Positions 52,171 through 61,784 of a DNA stretch of 64,000 bases are shown here, piece after piece. The stretch comes from Phycisphaerales bacterium (lineage in GTDB: Bacteria; Planctomycetota; Phycisphaerae; Phycisphaerales; UBA1924). The notes beneath the pieces are model-generated. The model had not been told where the DNA came from, ran no database searches, and worked only from the letters and a program-made list of their open reading frames with translations. The DNA lies in assembly GCA_029260345.1 (NCBI GenBank), contig JAJDDK010000005.1, positions 62,001 through 126,000 on the forward strand. Direction: 5' to 3'. Both the position numbers and the translations under genes were made by a program. Each line of letters opens with the position of its first letter. Within the stretch, counting starts at the first letter, position 1.

Positions 52171-53487
52171 ATGAATCCGCTCGCCATCACGTTTCTCCTG
52201 CTCGCAGTTGCACTTGCCGTTGTCGCGGCGTGGCTCTTCCTTCAACGAAGCCGCCTGCAACGTGACCTCAACACGGAAACTGAACGCGCCCGCGCCGCCG
52301 AATCCGCCCGCGAACTCGCCGCGGCGCGCTTGGCCGACATCGAGAAGACACAACTTCAGATGCGCGATGCGTTCAAGTCGCTCGCCAGTGACGAGCTCAA
52401 GAACACCTCAACCGAATTTTTGAAGCTCGCCAAACAAACCTTCGCGGCGGAGCAGGAAAAAGCCAAGAGTGAACTCGAGCAGCGCAAACAAGCCGTGGAC
52501 TCACTCGTCAAACCACTGCACGAAAAGCTTGAGAAAACCGGCGAGACGCTCGGCAAGATCGAACAGGCCCGCATCGAGGCGTACGCCAAACTCGCCCAGC
52601 AAACACAGGACGTGCTGAAATCAAGCTCCGATCTGCGCCTCGAAACATCAAAGCTCGTCAAGGCGTTGCGCAAGCCTCAGGTGCGCGGCCGATACGGCGA
52701 AATCCAGCTTGAGCGCGTCGTCGAACTCGCCGGCATGCGCGACTACTGCGACTTCGACACGCAATCATCAATGACCAATTCGGACGGCGCCAAACTCCGG
52801 CCGGACATGGTCGTGCGTCTTCCCAATGAACGACTCATTGCCATCGACGCCAAGACCAACATCGATGCGTATCTCGACGCCATCGAAGCCGAAAGCCCGG
52901 AAGAATCCGAACAACACCTCGAGCGCTTCGCGCGCCACGTCGCCGAGCAAGCCAAGGCGCTGGCGAAAAAGGAATACAGCGCCCAGCTCAAGAACTCGCC
53001 TGAGTTTGTGGTGATGTTCATCCCCGGTGACCAGTTCATCGACGCCGCCTTGCAGCGCCAGCCGGAATTGCTGTCCCTCGCCGCCGATTGCCGCGTCATC
53101 ATCGCCAGCCCGTCCACGCTCATCGGATTGCTCCGCGCCGTCTACGTCGGCTGGCGCGAAAAGAGCTTGTCCGACAGCGCGCACGAGCTTTTCGAACTTG
53201 GCAAGGAGCTCCACGAACGCGCCGTCGTCGCGCTCGAAAGCGCTGCGAGCGTCGGCAAAGCGATCGACGCCGCCAAAGAGCGCTACAACAAATTCGTCGG
53301 CTCCGTGGATCGTCGCCTCATGCCGACACTGCGCAAGTTCGAAGAGAAGGGCGCCGCGAGTTCAAAGAAACTCGAAGCCCTCACCGAACTCGAAGGCGAC
53401 ACCAGATCAATTCAGTCGCTGCCAACGCCAACTGAATTGCCAGAAATCGTAACGCGACCACAGGTCGAATCCGAACCGCGCCCGTAA
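52171..53487 (+). CDS. rmuC: RmuC-family protein
   Basis: 438 residues. One N-terminal membrane helix (about 5-24), a long coiled-coil region (about 28-165), then the RmuC domain (about 170-370) with GRYGEIQLERVVELAG, RPDMVVRLPNERLIAIDAKTNI and FVVMFIPGDQFIDAAL, which carries the nuclease-like core of the family (D...DAK). RmuC limits DNA rearrangements such as inversions at short inverted repeats; that is notable given the palindromes here. The last residues (SEPRP) and the stop lie in a repeat copy. Confidence 0.9.
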   Translation: MNPLAITFLLLAVALAVVAAWLFLQRSRLQRDLNTETERARAAESARELAAARLADIEKTQLQMRDAFKSLASDELKNTSTEFLKLAKQTFAAEQEKAKSELEQRKQAVDSLVKPLHEKLEKTGETLGKIEQARIEAYAKLAQQTQDVLKSSSDLRLETSKLVKALRKPQVRGRYGEIQLERVVELAGMRDYCDFDTQSSMTNSDGAKLRPDMVVRLPNERLIAIDAKTNIDAYLDAIEAESPEESEQHLERFARHVAEQAKALAKKEYSAQLKNSPEFVVMFIPGDQFIDAALQRQPELLSLAADCRVIIASPSTLIGLLRAVYVGWREKSLSDSAHELFELGKELHERAVVALESAASVGKAIDAAKERYNKFVGSVDRRLMPTLRKFEEKGAASSKKLEALTELEGDTRSIQSLPTPTELPEIVTRPQVESEPRP

Positions 53488-53498
53488 GGAAGCGGTTT
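53471..53498 (+). repeat. single arm of the CCGAACCGCGCCCGT repeat family
   Basis: CCGAACCGCGCCCGTAAGGA then AGCGGTTT; related to the 35-bp ends of the palindrome at 23958-24287 (one G-to-A change). Its TAA is the rmuC stop codon. Confidence 0.8.
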
Positions 53499-53524
53499 CC
53501 ACGGTTCAACTCCAAATCCACAGC

Positions 53525-54964
53525 TCACTCCGCCAACTGACGCCGCAGGTAGTTGATCAGATCAACTTTCGTAATCAGTCCCAAATACCGCCCATCATCA
53601 TCCACCACAATCGCCACCCGATCCGCGCGGAAGATCGGCAACAACTCCTTCACCGATGTTCCCGGCTTCACCGTCTCCAGGCGGCTTGTCATGTAATCGC
53701 TCACCGCTTTGCTGAACGCGTCCTTGCCCGAACTCACCGCCAGCAGAATGTCGCCTTCATCAATGATGCCGACGACTCGATCATGATTTCCCGGATCAAC
53801 CACCGTGAGCTGCGACACGTCATGCAGGCGCATCATTTTGAACGCCTGCTGCACCGGCTCATTTGGCTTGACGGTGTAATCCTCTTGCGCCGTATGCCGA
53901 CGCGCAATCAAATCTCGCAAATCATTATGCGACTCTCGATCGATGAACCCGTTATCGATCATCCAGTAATCGTTGAACATCTTGGACAGATACTTCGCGC
54001 CGGAATCGCAGATCAGCGTCACCACATTCAGCTTGCGCTCCTGCCGGCGACAAAACACCAGCGACGCATGCAAAATGCACCCTGTGGATGATCCCGTCAG
54101 CAGTCCTTCCCGTCGCAACAGATCTCGCGCCGCATGGAACGATTCCCCATCCGTCACCGAAATCGCTTCATCCACCAGATCAAGATCACAGATGTCGGGC
54201 ACGAAGTCTTCACCCATGCCCTCAACCAACCACGATCCCGGCTCGACAATCTTCCCCTCATTCACCAGCGGCGCCAGAATCGAACCCGTCGGGTCCGCCA
54301 GAATGATCTGACACTCCGGGTTCTGCTCCTTCAGAAACTTCGCGGCGCCAGCCAGCGTGCCGCCGGAACCGACGCCGCACACAAACGCATCCACTTTGCC
54401 GCCCGTCGCGGCATGAATCTGCTCCACAATCTCCGGACCGGTGTGCTCGTAATGCGCCACTGGGTTGTCCGGATTCGCAAACTGATTGATGTAGTACGAG
54501 TTGGGCGTTTCCTTGGCGATGCGAGCCGCGACTTCCTGGTAGTAGTCCGGGTGCCCCTTCATCACGTCGGAGCGCGTCATCACCACCTGCGCGCCCATCG
54601 CTCGCAGGTGCTGCACCTTTTCCTGACTCATCTTGTCAGGCATGACGACGATCAGCTTGTAGCCGCGCTGCGCCGCGACGAGCGCCAGGCCAATGCCTGT
54701 GTTCCCCGCCGTCGCTTCGACCAGCGTCGGCGCCGGGTCCGCCTTGGGATCAATGCGGCCGGATCGCTCCGCGCCTTCGATCATCGACATCCCGATGCGG
54801 TCTTTGATCGACCCCGCCGGATTGTTCGATTCCAGTTTTCCGAACAGACGACACGGACCGGTGTCCAGTTTGGAAAGCTCGAGCATCGGCGTGTTGCCGA
54901 TCATCTCAAGCACATTTCCGAACACCGGCGCCGCAACTTGTGCTGATTTTGTTCCGCCGCTCAT
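53525..54964 (-). CDS. cbs: cystathionine beta-synthase with C-terminal CBS pair
   Basis: 479 residues. A PLP-dependent beta-replacement domain (about 15-335): PLP Lys54 in NPAGSIKDRIG, the SxGNTGxGLA loop in ATAGNTGIGLALVAA, and the phosphate loop GVGSGGTLAGAAKFL. Two CBS domains follow (about 355-475), which could bind adenosyl ligands. It may condense serine and homocysteine or make cysteine from O-acetylserine; with cysE at 12 kb both routes are possible. No haem-binding N-terminus. Starts at ATG 54964 with TACACT 7 nt upstream. Confidence 0.9.
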   Translation of the reverse strand: MSGGTKSAQVAAPVFGNVLEMIGNTPMLELSKLDTGPCRLFGKLESNNPAGSIKDRIGMSMIEGAERSGRIDPKADPAPTLVEATAGNTGIGLALVAAQRGYKLIVVMPDKMSQEKVQHLRAMGAQVVMTRSDVMKGHPDYYQEVAARIAKETPNSYYINQFANPDNPVAHYEHTGPEIVEQIHAATGGKVDAFVCGVGSGGTLAGAAKFLKEQNPECQIILADPTGSILAPLVNEGKIVEPGSWLVEGMGEDFVPDICDLDLVDEAISVTDGESFHAARDLLRREGLLTGSSTGCILHASLVFCRRQERKLNVVTLICDSGAKYLSKMFNDYWMIDNGFIDRESHNDLRDLIARRHTAQEDYTVKPNEPVQQAFKMMRLHDVSQLTVVDPGNHDRVVGIIDEGDILLAVSSGKDAFSKAVSDYMTSRLETVKPGTSVKELLPIFRADRVAIVVDDDGRYLGLITKVDLINYLRRQLAE

Positions 54965-54971
54965 GCGGGCG

Positions 54972-54977
54972 AGTGTA
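54972..54977 (-). promoter_or_regulatory. -10-like hexamer TACACT, 7 nt before the cbs ATG
   Basis: Minus strand TACACT-CGCCCGC-ATG 54964. It lies within the 40-nt gap after the FG-GAP gene. Confidence 0.45.
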
Positions 54978-55004
54978 TCGCGCGGGCGCCCGCGCGGCCG
55001 GACC

Positions 55005-57359
55005 TCACTCCGGCGCCGTCATCTGCGGATAAATCAGCACCCGATCGTGCACCAGCAGCGCCACATCCGGCGCGCCGTCGCCCGTCAGGTCGCCCACGAT
55101 CACCGACGACGGCTGATACGTCGCGCCCTCGCCCGACTGGAACAGCCGCGTCTGGAAGACCTTGAACTCCGTCGCGAAGTGCAGCTTCCGATCCGCCGAC
55201 AGCGTGAACACCTGGCACATCTGGTTTCGCGCGTCCAGCACGATCAGATCCGCGAAGCCATCGCCGTTCACATCGCCGACGGCGATCTCGTGCTCCAGCC
55301 GGTTTTCATTGTCCGCCCGGAACGCGTCGACGAGTTCAAGCGTCGCCCCGGTCCCGGTCAGACGAATGACGGAGAAGCCTGCGTTGTCCACGCTCAACAG
55401 TTCTGGCGCGCCCGATCCAGAGAAGCTTCCCGCGAACAACTGCGCCGGCCGCTCGCCCGCGACATCAATCCGGTGCAGCAACGACCAACTCTTGGACTCT
55501 GGCGCCGTCCCGAACAGCAGCACCGCGCCGGAACCACTGTCAGACGCAGCGACCACCGGCCCCGTCGCGCCAATCAATCGGCCCGCTCGAACCGAATCAA
55601 ACACGGCCAGCCCAGTCAGCGCGGTCTGCGCATCCGGCGCCGACACCTGACGCTCCACGCGCCAGCCTGTCTCCCGGTCATACGCGCACGCGCGAACGAA
55701 ATTCTGATCCGCGATCAAGAGTTCCGCGGCGCCATCCTCAGTCACATCCAGCAGCGCCGTGTTGCCCGGCCCCGCCGCCTGCACCAGTCCAAACTGCGGC
55801 ATGTCGCTGCTCGAAAGCACCCGCGCCGGTCGCCCCGTTTCATCCGACAAGACCAGCGTCATCGGTTCACCGGGCGTCAGCAACATCACATCGGGATGCC
55901 CATCACCATCCACATCCGCCGCGAGGATCGCCCCCGGCGCTCGCCGCACATTCGACAGCGCCACCACCGTCGCTTCACCCTGCGGCGTGTGAATCTCCAG
56001 CGAATAATCCCGGCGATCGCGCACCACCACCGCCAGCCCCGGGCCTGATTCCAATTCCATCCAGCCCATCGCCACCGGCGCCGCGCCCGAAGTCTCCAGC
56101 GCAATCGGCGACGGGAACAGCAATTCTCCGTCCTCATACCGGCTCACACCGATCGCCTGCTCATCTTCACTCAACACGAACACGCCAAGCCCAGCGCCAT
56201 CCTCCCAATTGCCAATGGCGATCGCGCTGGGATTCTTAAATGTGCTGAAACGTTCCGCACGTCCAAGACCTTCGCCTTGGCGCTGGCGGAACAACAGCGT
56301 CGCATTGCCAGTCGGGTCCGCCGCGACCAGATCCAGCCGCCCGTCTCCGTCGAGATCCGCCACCGCAGTCGGTCGCGCACGATCCGCCGCGCCCGGCCAT
56401 GCATGGCGCTCCGGCCGCGTTTCCGCCGCAAGTCGCCCCTCCGTCATCAGCGCCGGCGCAAGGTCATACAGAACGAGCCGTCGCGTCGCCCGTTCAATCA
56501 CCGCGATGCTCGCTGCGCTTTGGTACGGCAGGCGCACCGGCTCCACTTCGCGCAGCGCCGGCATTTCAAATCGCAGTTCGGCGCCAAGCTCGCGCGGGCC
56601 GCGCTTCCCGCTGGCGCCCAAAGCGCCTTGCAGCCAAACCCGCAGCGGCAGCGCATGCTCCGGCGACACCGCGACGAGATCCGTCAGCCCATCGCCGTTG
56701 AAGTCTTCCACCATGATCGCGACGAGCTGATCGTCCGAAGCCCCCGATCCGAGTTGAATTGGTTCTGCGAATGTGCGATTCGCATACGGATACACATGCA
56801 CGCGCCCGCCGACGATCGCCAGAATCTCCGGCGCGCTGTCGCCCGCCACATCCGCAATCGCCAGTGACTGTCGCGTCGTTGCAAGCATCCGCTCCCGCCG
56901 GCGCGCGATGCGATCAAACGTGCCGTCCTCCTGCTGCGCCATCACAACCAGTTCGCCCGGTCGCCCTGCATACACGAGGTCCAGCCGCCCATCGCCATTC
57001 ATGTCCGCCGCCGCAATGGCGCCGACGCGATGCGCCACGCTCACATCCTTGCGCTCGAAATAGGGCGAAGGCGGCAGTTCATTCGGTCCCGACAGCGCGG
57101 GCAACTCCGCATCGCTCAGGGGCGTTTCACGCTGCAGGTGCAACTCAATGCGGCTCTTGCGATTGTTCACCACTGCGAGGTCCGTCAGACCATCGCCGTT
57201 GAAATCCGCCTCGAGCATCGGCCCCGCGTCGTCGTCAATCACGACCGTGCGCGGCGGCTCAAACCCGAAATATCGCGCCAGCGACTCATCCTGTGCCCCC
57301 GCGCCAGAAGCGCCCAAGAGAACAACGCAACATCCGACAAGGCCACGGGTGCAATCCAT
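55005..57359 (-). CDS. exported FG-GAP/VCBS repeat protein
   Basis: 784 residues. Signal peptide (about 1-22) then multiple repeats with Ca2+-binding D-x-[DN]-G-D-G loops: DFNGDGLTDLAVV, DMNGDGRLDLVYAG, DLDGDGRLDLVAAD, DVDGDGHPDVMLL, DVNGDGFADLIVLD, DLTGDGAPDVALLV. These build a beta-propeller (integrin-alpha-like), usually on the cell surface or in the periplasm. ATG 57359 follows GGGAG; the longer open frame to 57842 covers the divergent protease gene region and is not credible. Ligand unknown. Confidence 0.88.
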   Translation of the reverse strand: MDCTRGLVGCCVVLLGASGAGAQDESLARYFGFEPPRTVVIDDDAGPMLEADFNGDGLTDLAVVNNRKSRIELHLQRETPLSDAELPALSGPNELPPSPYFERKDVSVAHRVGAIAAADMNGDGRLDLVYAGRPGELVVMAQQEDGTFDRIARRRERMLATTRQSLAIADVAGDSAPEILAIVGGRVHVYPYANRTFAEPIQLGSGASDDQLVAIMVEDFNGDGLTDLVAVSPEHALPLRVWLQGALGASGKRGPRELGAELRFEMPALREVEPVRLPYQSAASIAVIERATRRLVLYDLAPALMTEGRLAAETRPERHAWPGAADRARPTAVADLDGDGRLDLVAADPTGNATLLFRQRQGEGLGRAERFSTFKNPSAIAIGNWEDGAGLGVFVLSEDEQAIGVSRYEDGELLFPSPIALETSGAAPVAMGWMELESGPGLAVVVRDRRDYSLEIHTPQGEATVVALSNVRRAPGAILAADVDGDGHPDVMLLTPGEPMTLVLSDETGRPARVLSSSDMPQFGLVQAAGPGNTALLDVTEDGAAELLIADQNFVRACAYDRETGWRVERQVSAPDAQTALTGLAVFDSVRAGRLIGATGPVVAASDSGSGAVLLFGTAPESKSWSLLHRIDVAGERPAQLFAGSFSGSGAPELLSVDNAGFSVIRLTGTGATLELVDAFRADNENRLEHEIAVGDVNGDGFADLIVLDARNQMCQVFTLSADRKLHFATEFKVFQTRLFQSGEGATYQPSSVIVGDLTGDGAPDVALLVHDRVLIYPQMTAPE

Positions 57360-57468
57360 GAGGGTTCGTCTCCCAATCGTGGACGAGGCGACTACAAAAG
57401 GAACGACGACCGACGCCGCCCGCGGGACTACTCTATCCGGACACGCCAACGACGCCGGGAGTGAACTC

Positions 57469-58440
57469 ATGCCTATGTCCAGTTTGACGCACCGCACCAT
57501 CGCCTCCGCCCTCGTCCTCGCTGCGGCGATCCTCCCCATCGCGGGCGCCGACGTCGTGCGGCTCATCGACGGTCGCGAAATCGCGGCGCCCATCCTCAAA
57601 GAAACCAGCGAGGCCATCTGGCTCGACCTCGGCCACGATGTCGTTCGCGTGCCCCGCGACCGCGTCGAATCCATCACGCGAGACGAAGTCGACCTCGACG
57701 CCGGCGCCAGCGCCGACACCCCGGCCCTGTTCCGCACCGCGACCAGCCTGCCCGAACGAACGCCGACCGATCTCTCCAAACGATTCGGCGGCGCCGTCGT
57801 GCTCGTCTCCACCCCCAGCGGCCTCGGCTCGGGATTCATCATTCATCCCGATGGCTACGTCGTCACCAACGCGCACGTCATCCAGGGTGAGACCAACATC
57901 ACTTGCACCGTGTACGAACAGGGCGAATTGCAATTCCGCCGTCGCCCCATCGAAGACGTCGAAATCGTCGCCATCAACAACCACGTCGATCTCGCCCTTC
58001 TGAAGATGAAGCACCCAGACGACGATCCATTCCCGATCGTTTTTCTGGAAGGTGACGACGCTGTCGATCCCGGACAGTCCGTGTTCGCCATCGGCAACCC
58101 GCTCGGTCTGGAGCGTTCACTTTCGCAAGGCGTCGTCGCCAACGCGCAGCGATCCTTCGAAGGGCTGGCGTACATCCAGACCACGGCCGAGATCAACCCA
58201 GGCAACTCCGGAGGCCCGCTCTTCAATCTGCGCGGCGAAGTCGTCGGCGTCACCAACATGGGCATTCCATTCGGCGAAGGTCTCGGTTTTGCGATTCCCG
58301 TGCGCTACGTGCGCGATTTCCTGCGCAACCGTGAAGCGTTCGCCTACGACAAGAGCAACCCCAACAGCGGCTACACCTACGAGTCCGCGCCGCCGCGACT
58401 CGAATTCGGCACGCCGCCCGTTCTGAAGGATTCCAAATGA
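57469..58440 (+). CDS. exported trypsin-like serine protease, HtrA-type without PDZ
   Basis: 323 residues. Signal peptide (about 1-27), a short domain (about 28-70, VVRLIDGREIAAPI) resembling an SH3-like or SHD1-like lead, then a chymotrypsin-fold protease: H136 in VVTNAHVI, D174 in NNHVDLALLK, S247 in INPGNSGGPL. A PDZ domain is absent, unlike DegP. GGGAG at 57457-57461 fixes ATG 57469. Stop overlaps the next ATG (ATGA), so the next protein may be its partner or substrate. Periplasmic quality control is likely. Confidence 0.9.
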   Translation: MPMSSLTHRTIASALVLAAAILPIAGADVVRLIDGREIAAPILKETSEAIWLDLGHDVVRVPRDRVESITRDEVDLDAGASADTPALFRTATSLPERTPTDLSKRFGGAVVLVSTPSGLGSGFIIHPDGYVVTNAHVIQGETNITCTVYEQGELQFRRRPIEDVEIVAINNHVDLALLKMKHPDDDPFPIVFLEGDDAVDPGQSVFAIGNPLGLERSLSQGVVANAQRSFEGLAYIQTTAEINPGNSGGPLFNLRGEVVGVTNMGIPFGEGLGFAIPVRYVRDFLRNREAFAYDKSNPNSGYTYESAPPRLEFGTPPVLKDSK

Positions 58441-60206
58441 GACGCATGCGATTCGTTCCCGCTCGCCTGACTGCGGCAGTGTGCGGACTGACGCTGGCCG
58501 CCGGCGCCGGCGCTGATCTCACAATCACCGATCTCGCTCCGCGCAACTCGATCGCCGTCCTGTCGATAGATGATTACACGACGTTGCGTGAAGCGTTCGA
58601 CCGCACGGGATTTGCGGCGCTGCTTAAAGACCCGCAGATGAAAGCGTGGATGCGCACCGTCGCGCCCAAACAACAGGAATCCGTGCGCGAATCGCTCGAT
58701 GACATTGGTCTCGAGATGGGCGACTTGCCTCAGCCCGCCGGGGCGGTCGGCGCCGCGATTTGGGTGGACCCCGTTGCGGCATCGCCCCTCATCGCGCATG
58801 CGCTCGTCATCGCAGACTTCGGCGCGGACGCTGATCGTTTCGACGAAGCCATCGACGCCGTGCTTGAGCGCGCCGAAGATCGCGACCACATCCGCGTCCT
58901 GTTCGATGAAATCGAAGGCGCCGAGGTCCGCGAGATCGAATTCCTTGATTGGGAAGAAAACGAGTTTAGTGAGCCGCTCTTCAAGTTTGCTCCGCGCCTC
59001 TTCATCGCGCGTCGCGACGGTTTGTTCCTCGCCACTTCAGACGATGACGAACTGGCCCGCGCCCTTCAGCGCGCCGCCGGCGAGCCGCTGGACGCCGCCC
59101 GCGATCGCGCCGAACTCACCGAAGCCCGCGAAGCGATCAATCTCAGTCACGTCTACGCCGCGGCGTTCGCCGAGCCGTTGATCGACGCCGTGAATCGTGC
59201 GATGGAATCCGACAACGGCGTGGACGCCGCCGGAGGCGTCGCCTTTGACATGCGCCCGATTCTGGAGGCGCTCGGTTTGTCTTCCGTCACCGCGTTGTCG
59301 TACGGCGTTGAGTTTGACGCCCCCGGCGCGATGCTCGTCAGCCGTTCGGCTTTGCTGTCCCGCCATCGTGAAGGCGTCCTCGCACTCTTTGATCAGCCGC
59401 TTGGCGCATTCGAACCGCCTGCGTTCGTCACCTCCGATGCGTCGAGTGTGCGTTTGCTGAATTTCGACTTCGGCAGTGTTGTGCCCCTGGTGAACAACGT
59501 GATTGCAACGCTGCCGCAGGAAGCGCAATTCCAGGCGCAAGCCATCGCCGGTTTCGCCACCGCCACGGCCGGGCCGATTCTGCAATCGCTCGGCCCAGAA
59601 ACCTATATCTCCGCCTCATTCGAGCGCCCTTTCGGGCCCGACAGTCAGAAACAATTGGTCGCAATTCGCGCCAATGATCCGCAGGCGATTTCAAACGGCA
59701 TTCAGCAGTTCGCGCCGATGGCCGGCCTTGAGAGCCGCGTGTTTCAGGGTGACACCATCTGGGGTTCAGCGTTCGGCCCGTCACTCGCGCTGTCCGCGGG
59801 CCACCTGATCATGGGCGGCGGGGAATCCGTCGAGACCGCGATTCGTCAGGCCGTCAATGCCCAGTCGCCGCGACTCTCTGATGATGCGCAGTTCAAGCGC
59901 GCCGCCGCGCTCACGTCGCCCGGCGCGGTGTACTACACCTGGACCGACTTCGGCCCGGCGCTGGAATACTCCGCATGGGCGACGGAAAACTGGGACGTCA
60001 CACTCCGCGCCGAGCTGGCCGAAGCGGGCTTTGACGAAGCTGAGATCGACGAGTGGATCAAAGACGAACGCGAGTTTGAAGAAGAGAACCCGTTCCCCGA
60101 CATGCCGCCGATTTCCGTCTTGAAGCGCTACCTCGGCGACATCGTCGGCGAAACGCATGCCAACGATCGTGGCTTCATCTATCGCAACATGTGGCTGGCG
60201 CCGTAA
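58437..60206 (+). CDS. large exported protein, unknown, coupled to the protease
   Basis: 589 residues. Signal peptide (about 1-27, cleavage near AGAGA-D). The mature part is acidic, begins TITDLAPRNSIAVLSIDDYTTLREAFDRTGFAALLKDP, and is built of repeated alpha/beta stretches (VGAAIWVD, LVIADFGADADRFDEAIDAVLERA, LFIARRDGLFLATSDDDELARAL) that resemble DUF3352-type proteins. Translation is coupled to the upstream protease by ATGA, suggesting joint action in the periplasm. The family assignment is tentative. Confidence 0.75.
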   Translation: MRRMRFVPARLTAAVCGLTLAAGAGADLTITDLAPRNSIAVLSIDDYTTLREAFDRTGFAALLKDPQMKAWMRTVAPKQQESVRESLDDIGLEMGDLPQPAGAVGAAIWVDPVAASPLIAHALVIADFGADADRFDEAIDAVLERAEDRDHIRVLFDEIEGAEVREIEFLDWEENEFSEPLFKFAPRLFIARRDGLFLATSDDDELARALQRAAGEPLDAARDRAELTEAREAINLSHVYAAAFAEPLIDAVNRAMESDNGVDAAGGVAFDMRPILEALGLSSVTALSYGVEFDAPGAMLVSRSALLSRHREGVLALFDQPLGAFEPPAFVTSDASSVRLLNFDFGSVVPLVNNVIATLPQEAQFQAQAIAGFATATAGPILQSLGPETYISASFERPFGPDSQKQLVAIRANDPQAISNGIQQFAPMAGLESRVFQGDTIWGSAFGPSLALSAGHLIMGGGESVETAIRQAVNAQSPRLSDDAQFKRAAALTSPGAVYYTWTDFGPALEYSAWATENWDVTLRAELAEAGFDEAEIDEWIKDEREFEEENPFPDMPPISVLKRYLGDIVGETHANDRGFIYRNMWLAP

Positions 60207-60215
60207 ACCGTTCGG

Positions 60216-60872
60216 TCAGCGCGTCGCGGCGAGCGCTTCGTCCGCCAGCGCCGTGCGCGTCTTGACCTCTTCACTGCGCCACCCGATCTGGGCGTCCACA
60301 TCAAAGAGCGACAGGAACGACTTGAGCTGTCGTTCCACGCTGCGTTTGGCTTCCGCTGCGTATTTGGCGTCGTTCGTCGTGTACAGATCGGCGGCTTGTG
60401 TTTGCGCCTTGCGCATGAGTTCGCCCTGCGTCGCTGCGTCCACCTGAATGATGTCCAGCAAGCCCAGCACGCGGCCCGCCTGAATGTCATACGGCTGCAC
60501 ATCCACAAGGCGCAGCACACCTTCGATCGCGGGAAGGTCGATGCGATATTTGCCGGGAGCGGTTTCCTTCACGTCCTGCTCGCGAATTCGCGCCAGGTCC
60601 ACCGAAAACTGCTTTTCGAACTGAAAGATCATCGCGACACGGGCCTGACTCAGCAAAATCGGCGGCAACCACGAGAAACCCTTCGTGCTCGTCGCAATCT
60701 CCTTGGCGCACACTTCCATGCCGACCAGTCGCCCCACGGCACGCACCTGCTCAAACACGGTGTGCGTGTGCACCGTCTGCACTTTCGCCTTGCGGCCGAA
60801 CAAACGCTGGGCGCCGATCAGCACACCCGCGCCCAAAATGATGCCCGCCAGAATGAGGAGGAGTTCAGTCAT
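60216..60872 (-). CDS. DUF4230-like membrane-anchored protein
   Basis: 218 residues from ATG 60872 (MTELLLILAGIILGAGVLIG). One membrane helix (about 3-22) and an outer domain with FQFEKQFSVDLARI and GKYRIDLPAIEGVLRLVD, which fit the DUF4230 pattern of a beta-sandwich plus a C-terminal helix. TAGGAT lies 10 nt upstream. Converges with the 58437 gene (9 nt gap). No function is known for the family. Confidence 0.72.
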   Translation of the reverse strand: MTELLLILAGIILGAGVLIGAQRLFGRKAKVQTVHTHTVFEQVRAVGRLVGMEVCAKEIATSTKGFSWLPPILLSQARVAMIFQFEKQFSVDLARIREQDVKETAPGKYRIDLPAIEGVLRLVDVQPYDIQAGRVLGLLDIIQVDAATQGELMRKAQTQAADLYTTNDAKYAAEAKRSVERQLKSFLSLFDVDAQIGWRSEEVKTRTALADEALAATR

Positions 60873-60956
60873 CAACAGCACAATCCTAGGAGACTTCGCT
60901 CCCTTCTTCCGTAAATCGCCTTTTTGCTTTCAATTGCCGTTTCCGGACGAAGCCCA

Positions 60957-61601
60957 TCACGCGGCGTTTGCGTGATGCTCATCCGGATCCTCAACGCCCG
61001 CTTCCAGCGCCCGGATGAGGTAGTGCCCGCCCGCCGAAACCAAGGCCACCACCGCAAAGAACACCAGCACCGCCAGCATCGTTTGCACGATCGGATTCAA
61101 TCCGCCCACCAGTTGACCAAGCGGTCCGGCGATCCACAACGCCGCGGCAATGGCCACTGGCGCCAGGCACGCCAGCCCGATGGCGAAGCGCCGAAATGAT
61201 ACGGAGGGATGCCGCAGCATCAGCGTTAGCGCCGCCAGCCCAAGCACAGCAAAGCCCGCCCCAAGACGCGCCGCTGAATGCGGATTGGTCACCGCGCTGC
61301 GAACAATCGCGCCTGGGCTGAATCCGGCGACTTGCCCGGTGCCGCCCGCCGAATTCGCCAGCAGCGCACACACCACCGCGGCGCCGCCCGCGCACGACAT
61401 CGCCCACGCCGGCGCGCTTCGAAACAGATTCAGCGCCGTCACTATGCCAAACACCCCGGCCAGCGCCAGCACCACTTCAAATCCAATCCGGAACCACGCC
61501 CCAAGGCTGATCGCAAACCACACCCCATACCCGCCGCTCCCCAGGAGAAACAGCGACAGCAACCCGACCAAAGCCAATATGAATCGCGGCGTGGACTTCA
61601 T
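60957..61601 (-). CDS. multi-pass membrane protein, unknown
   Basis: 214 residues from ATG 61601 (MKSTPRFILALVG). About six hydrophobic helices (about 7-27, 30-50, 60-80, 105-125, 140-162, 175-200) with small loops; glycine- and alanine-rich. The C-terminal tail is acidic with a His pair (DPDEHHANAA). No family is recognised. It is the last gene before the AT-richer restriction-modification region, so the change in composition falls near 61650. Confidence 0.7.
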   Translation of the reverse strand: MKSTPRFILALVGLLSLFLLGSGGYGVWFAISLGAWFRIGFEVVLALAGVFGIVTALNLFRSAPAWAMSCAGGAAVVCALLANSAGGTGQVAGFSPGAIVRSAVTNPHSAARLGAGFAVLGLAALTLMLRHPSVSFRRFAIGLACLAPVAIAAALWIAGPLGQLVGGLNPIVQTMLAVLVFFAVVALVSAGGHYLIRALEAGVEDPDEHHANAA

Positions 61602-61784
61602 CTCGTGCGGGGTACTGTATCGACGCCAAAGCCACGCACTTTTCCACAATCCCGCAGTCTAATCCGAATTTACTAGACAATAACCTCGCTCGTGCTAACC
61701 TACCATATAGGCGGGATTCAGAAGAGAGGATACAAGGCATTGGGGGTAGCCTGCCATTCCCCCTCAAGAGAACGAGTGGCAGCG

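Noticed and set aside
54693-56048. 451-residue plus-strand frame over cbs and the FG-GAP gene
   Set aside because: Shadow of two genes with strong motifs on the other strand.
61630-61660. TTTTCCACA as a DnaA box marking an origin
   Set aside because: A single imperfect match to TTATCCACA with no cluster and no dnaA or dnaN gene; the parS sites hint at origin proximity but the origin is not in this window on this evidence.
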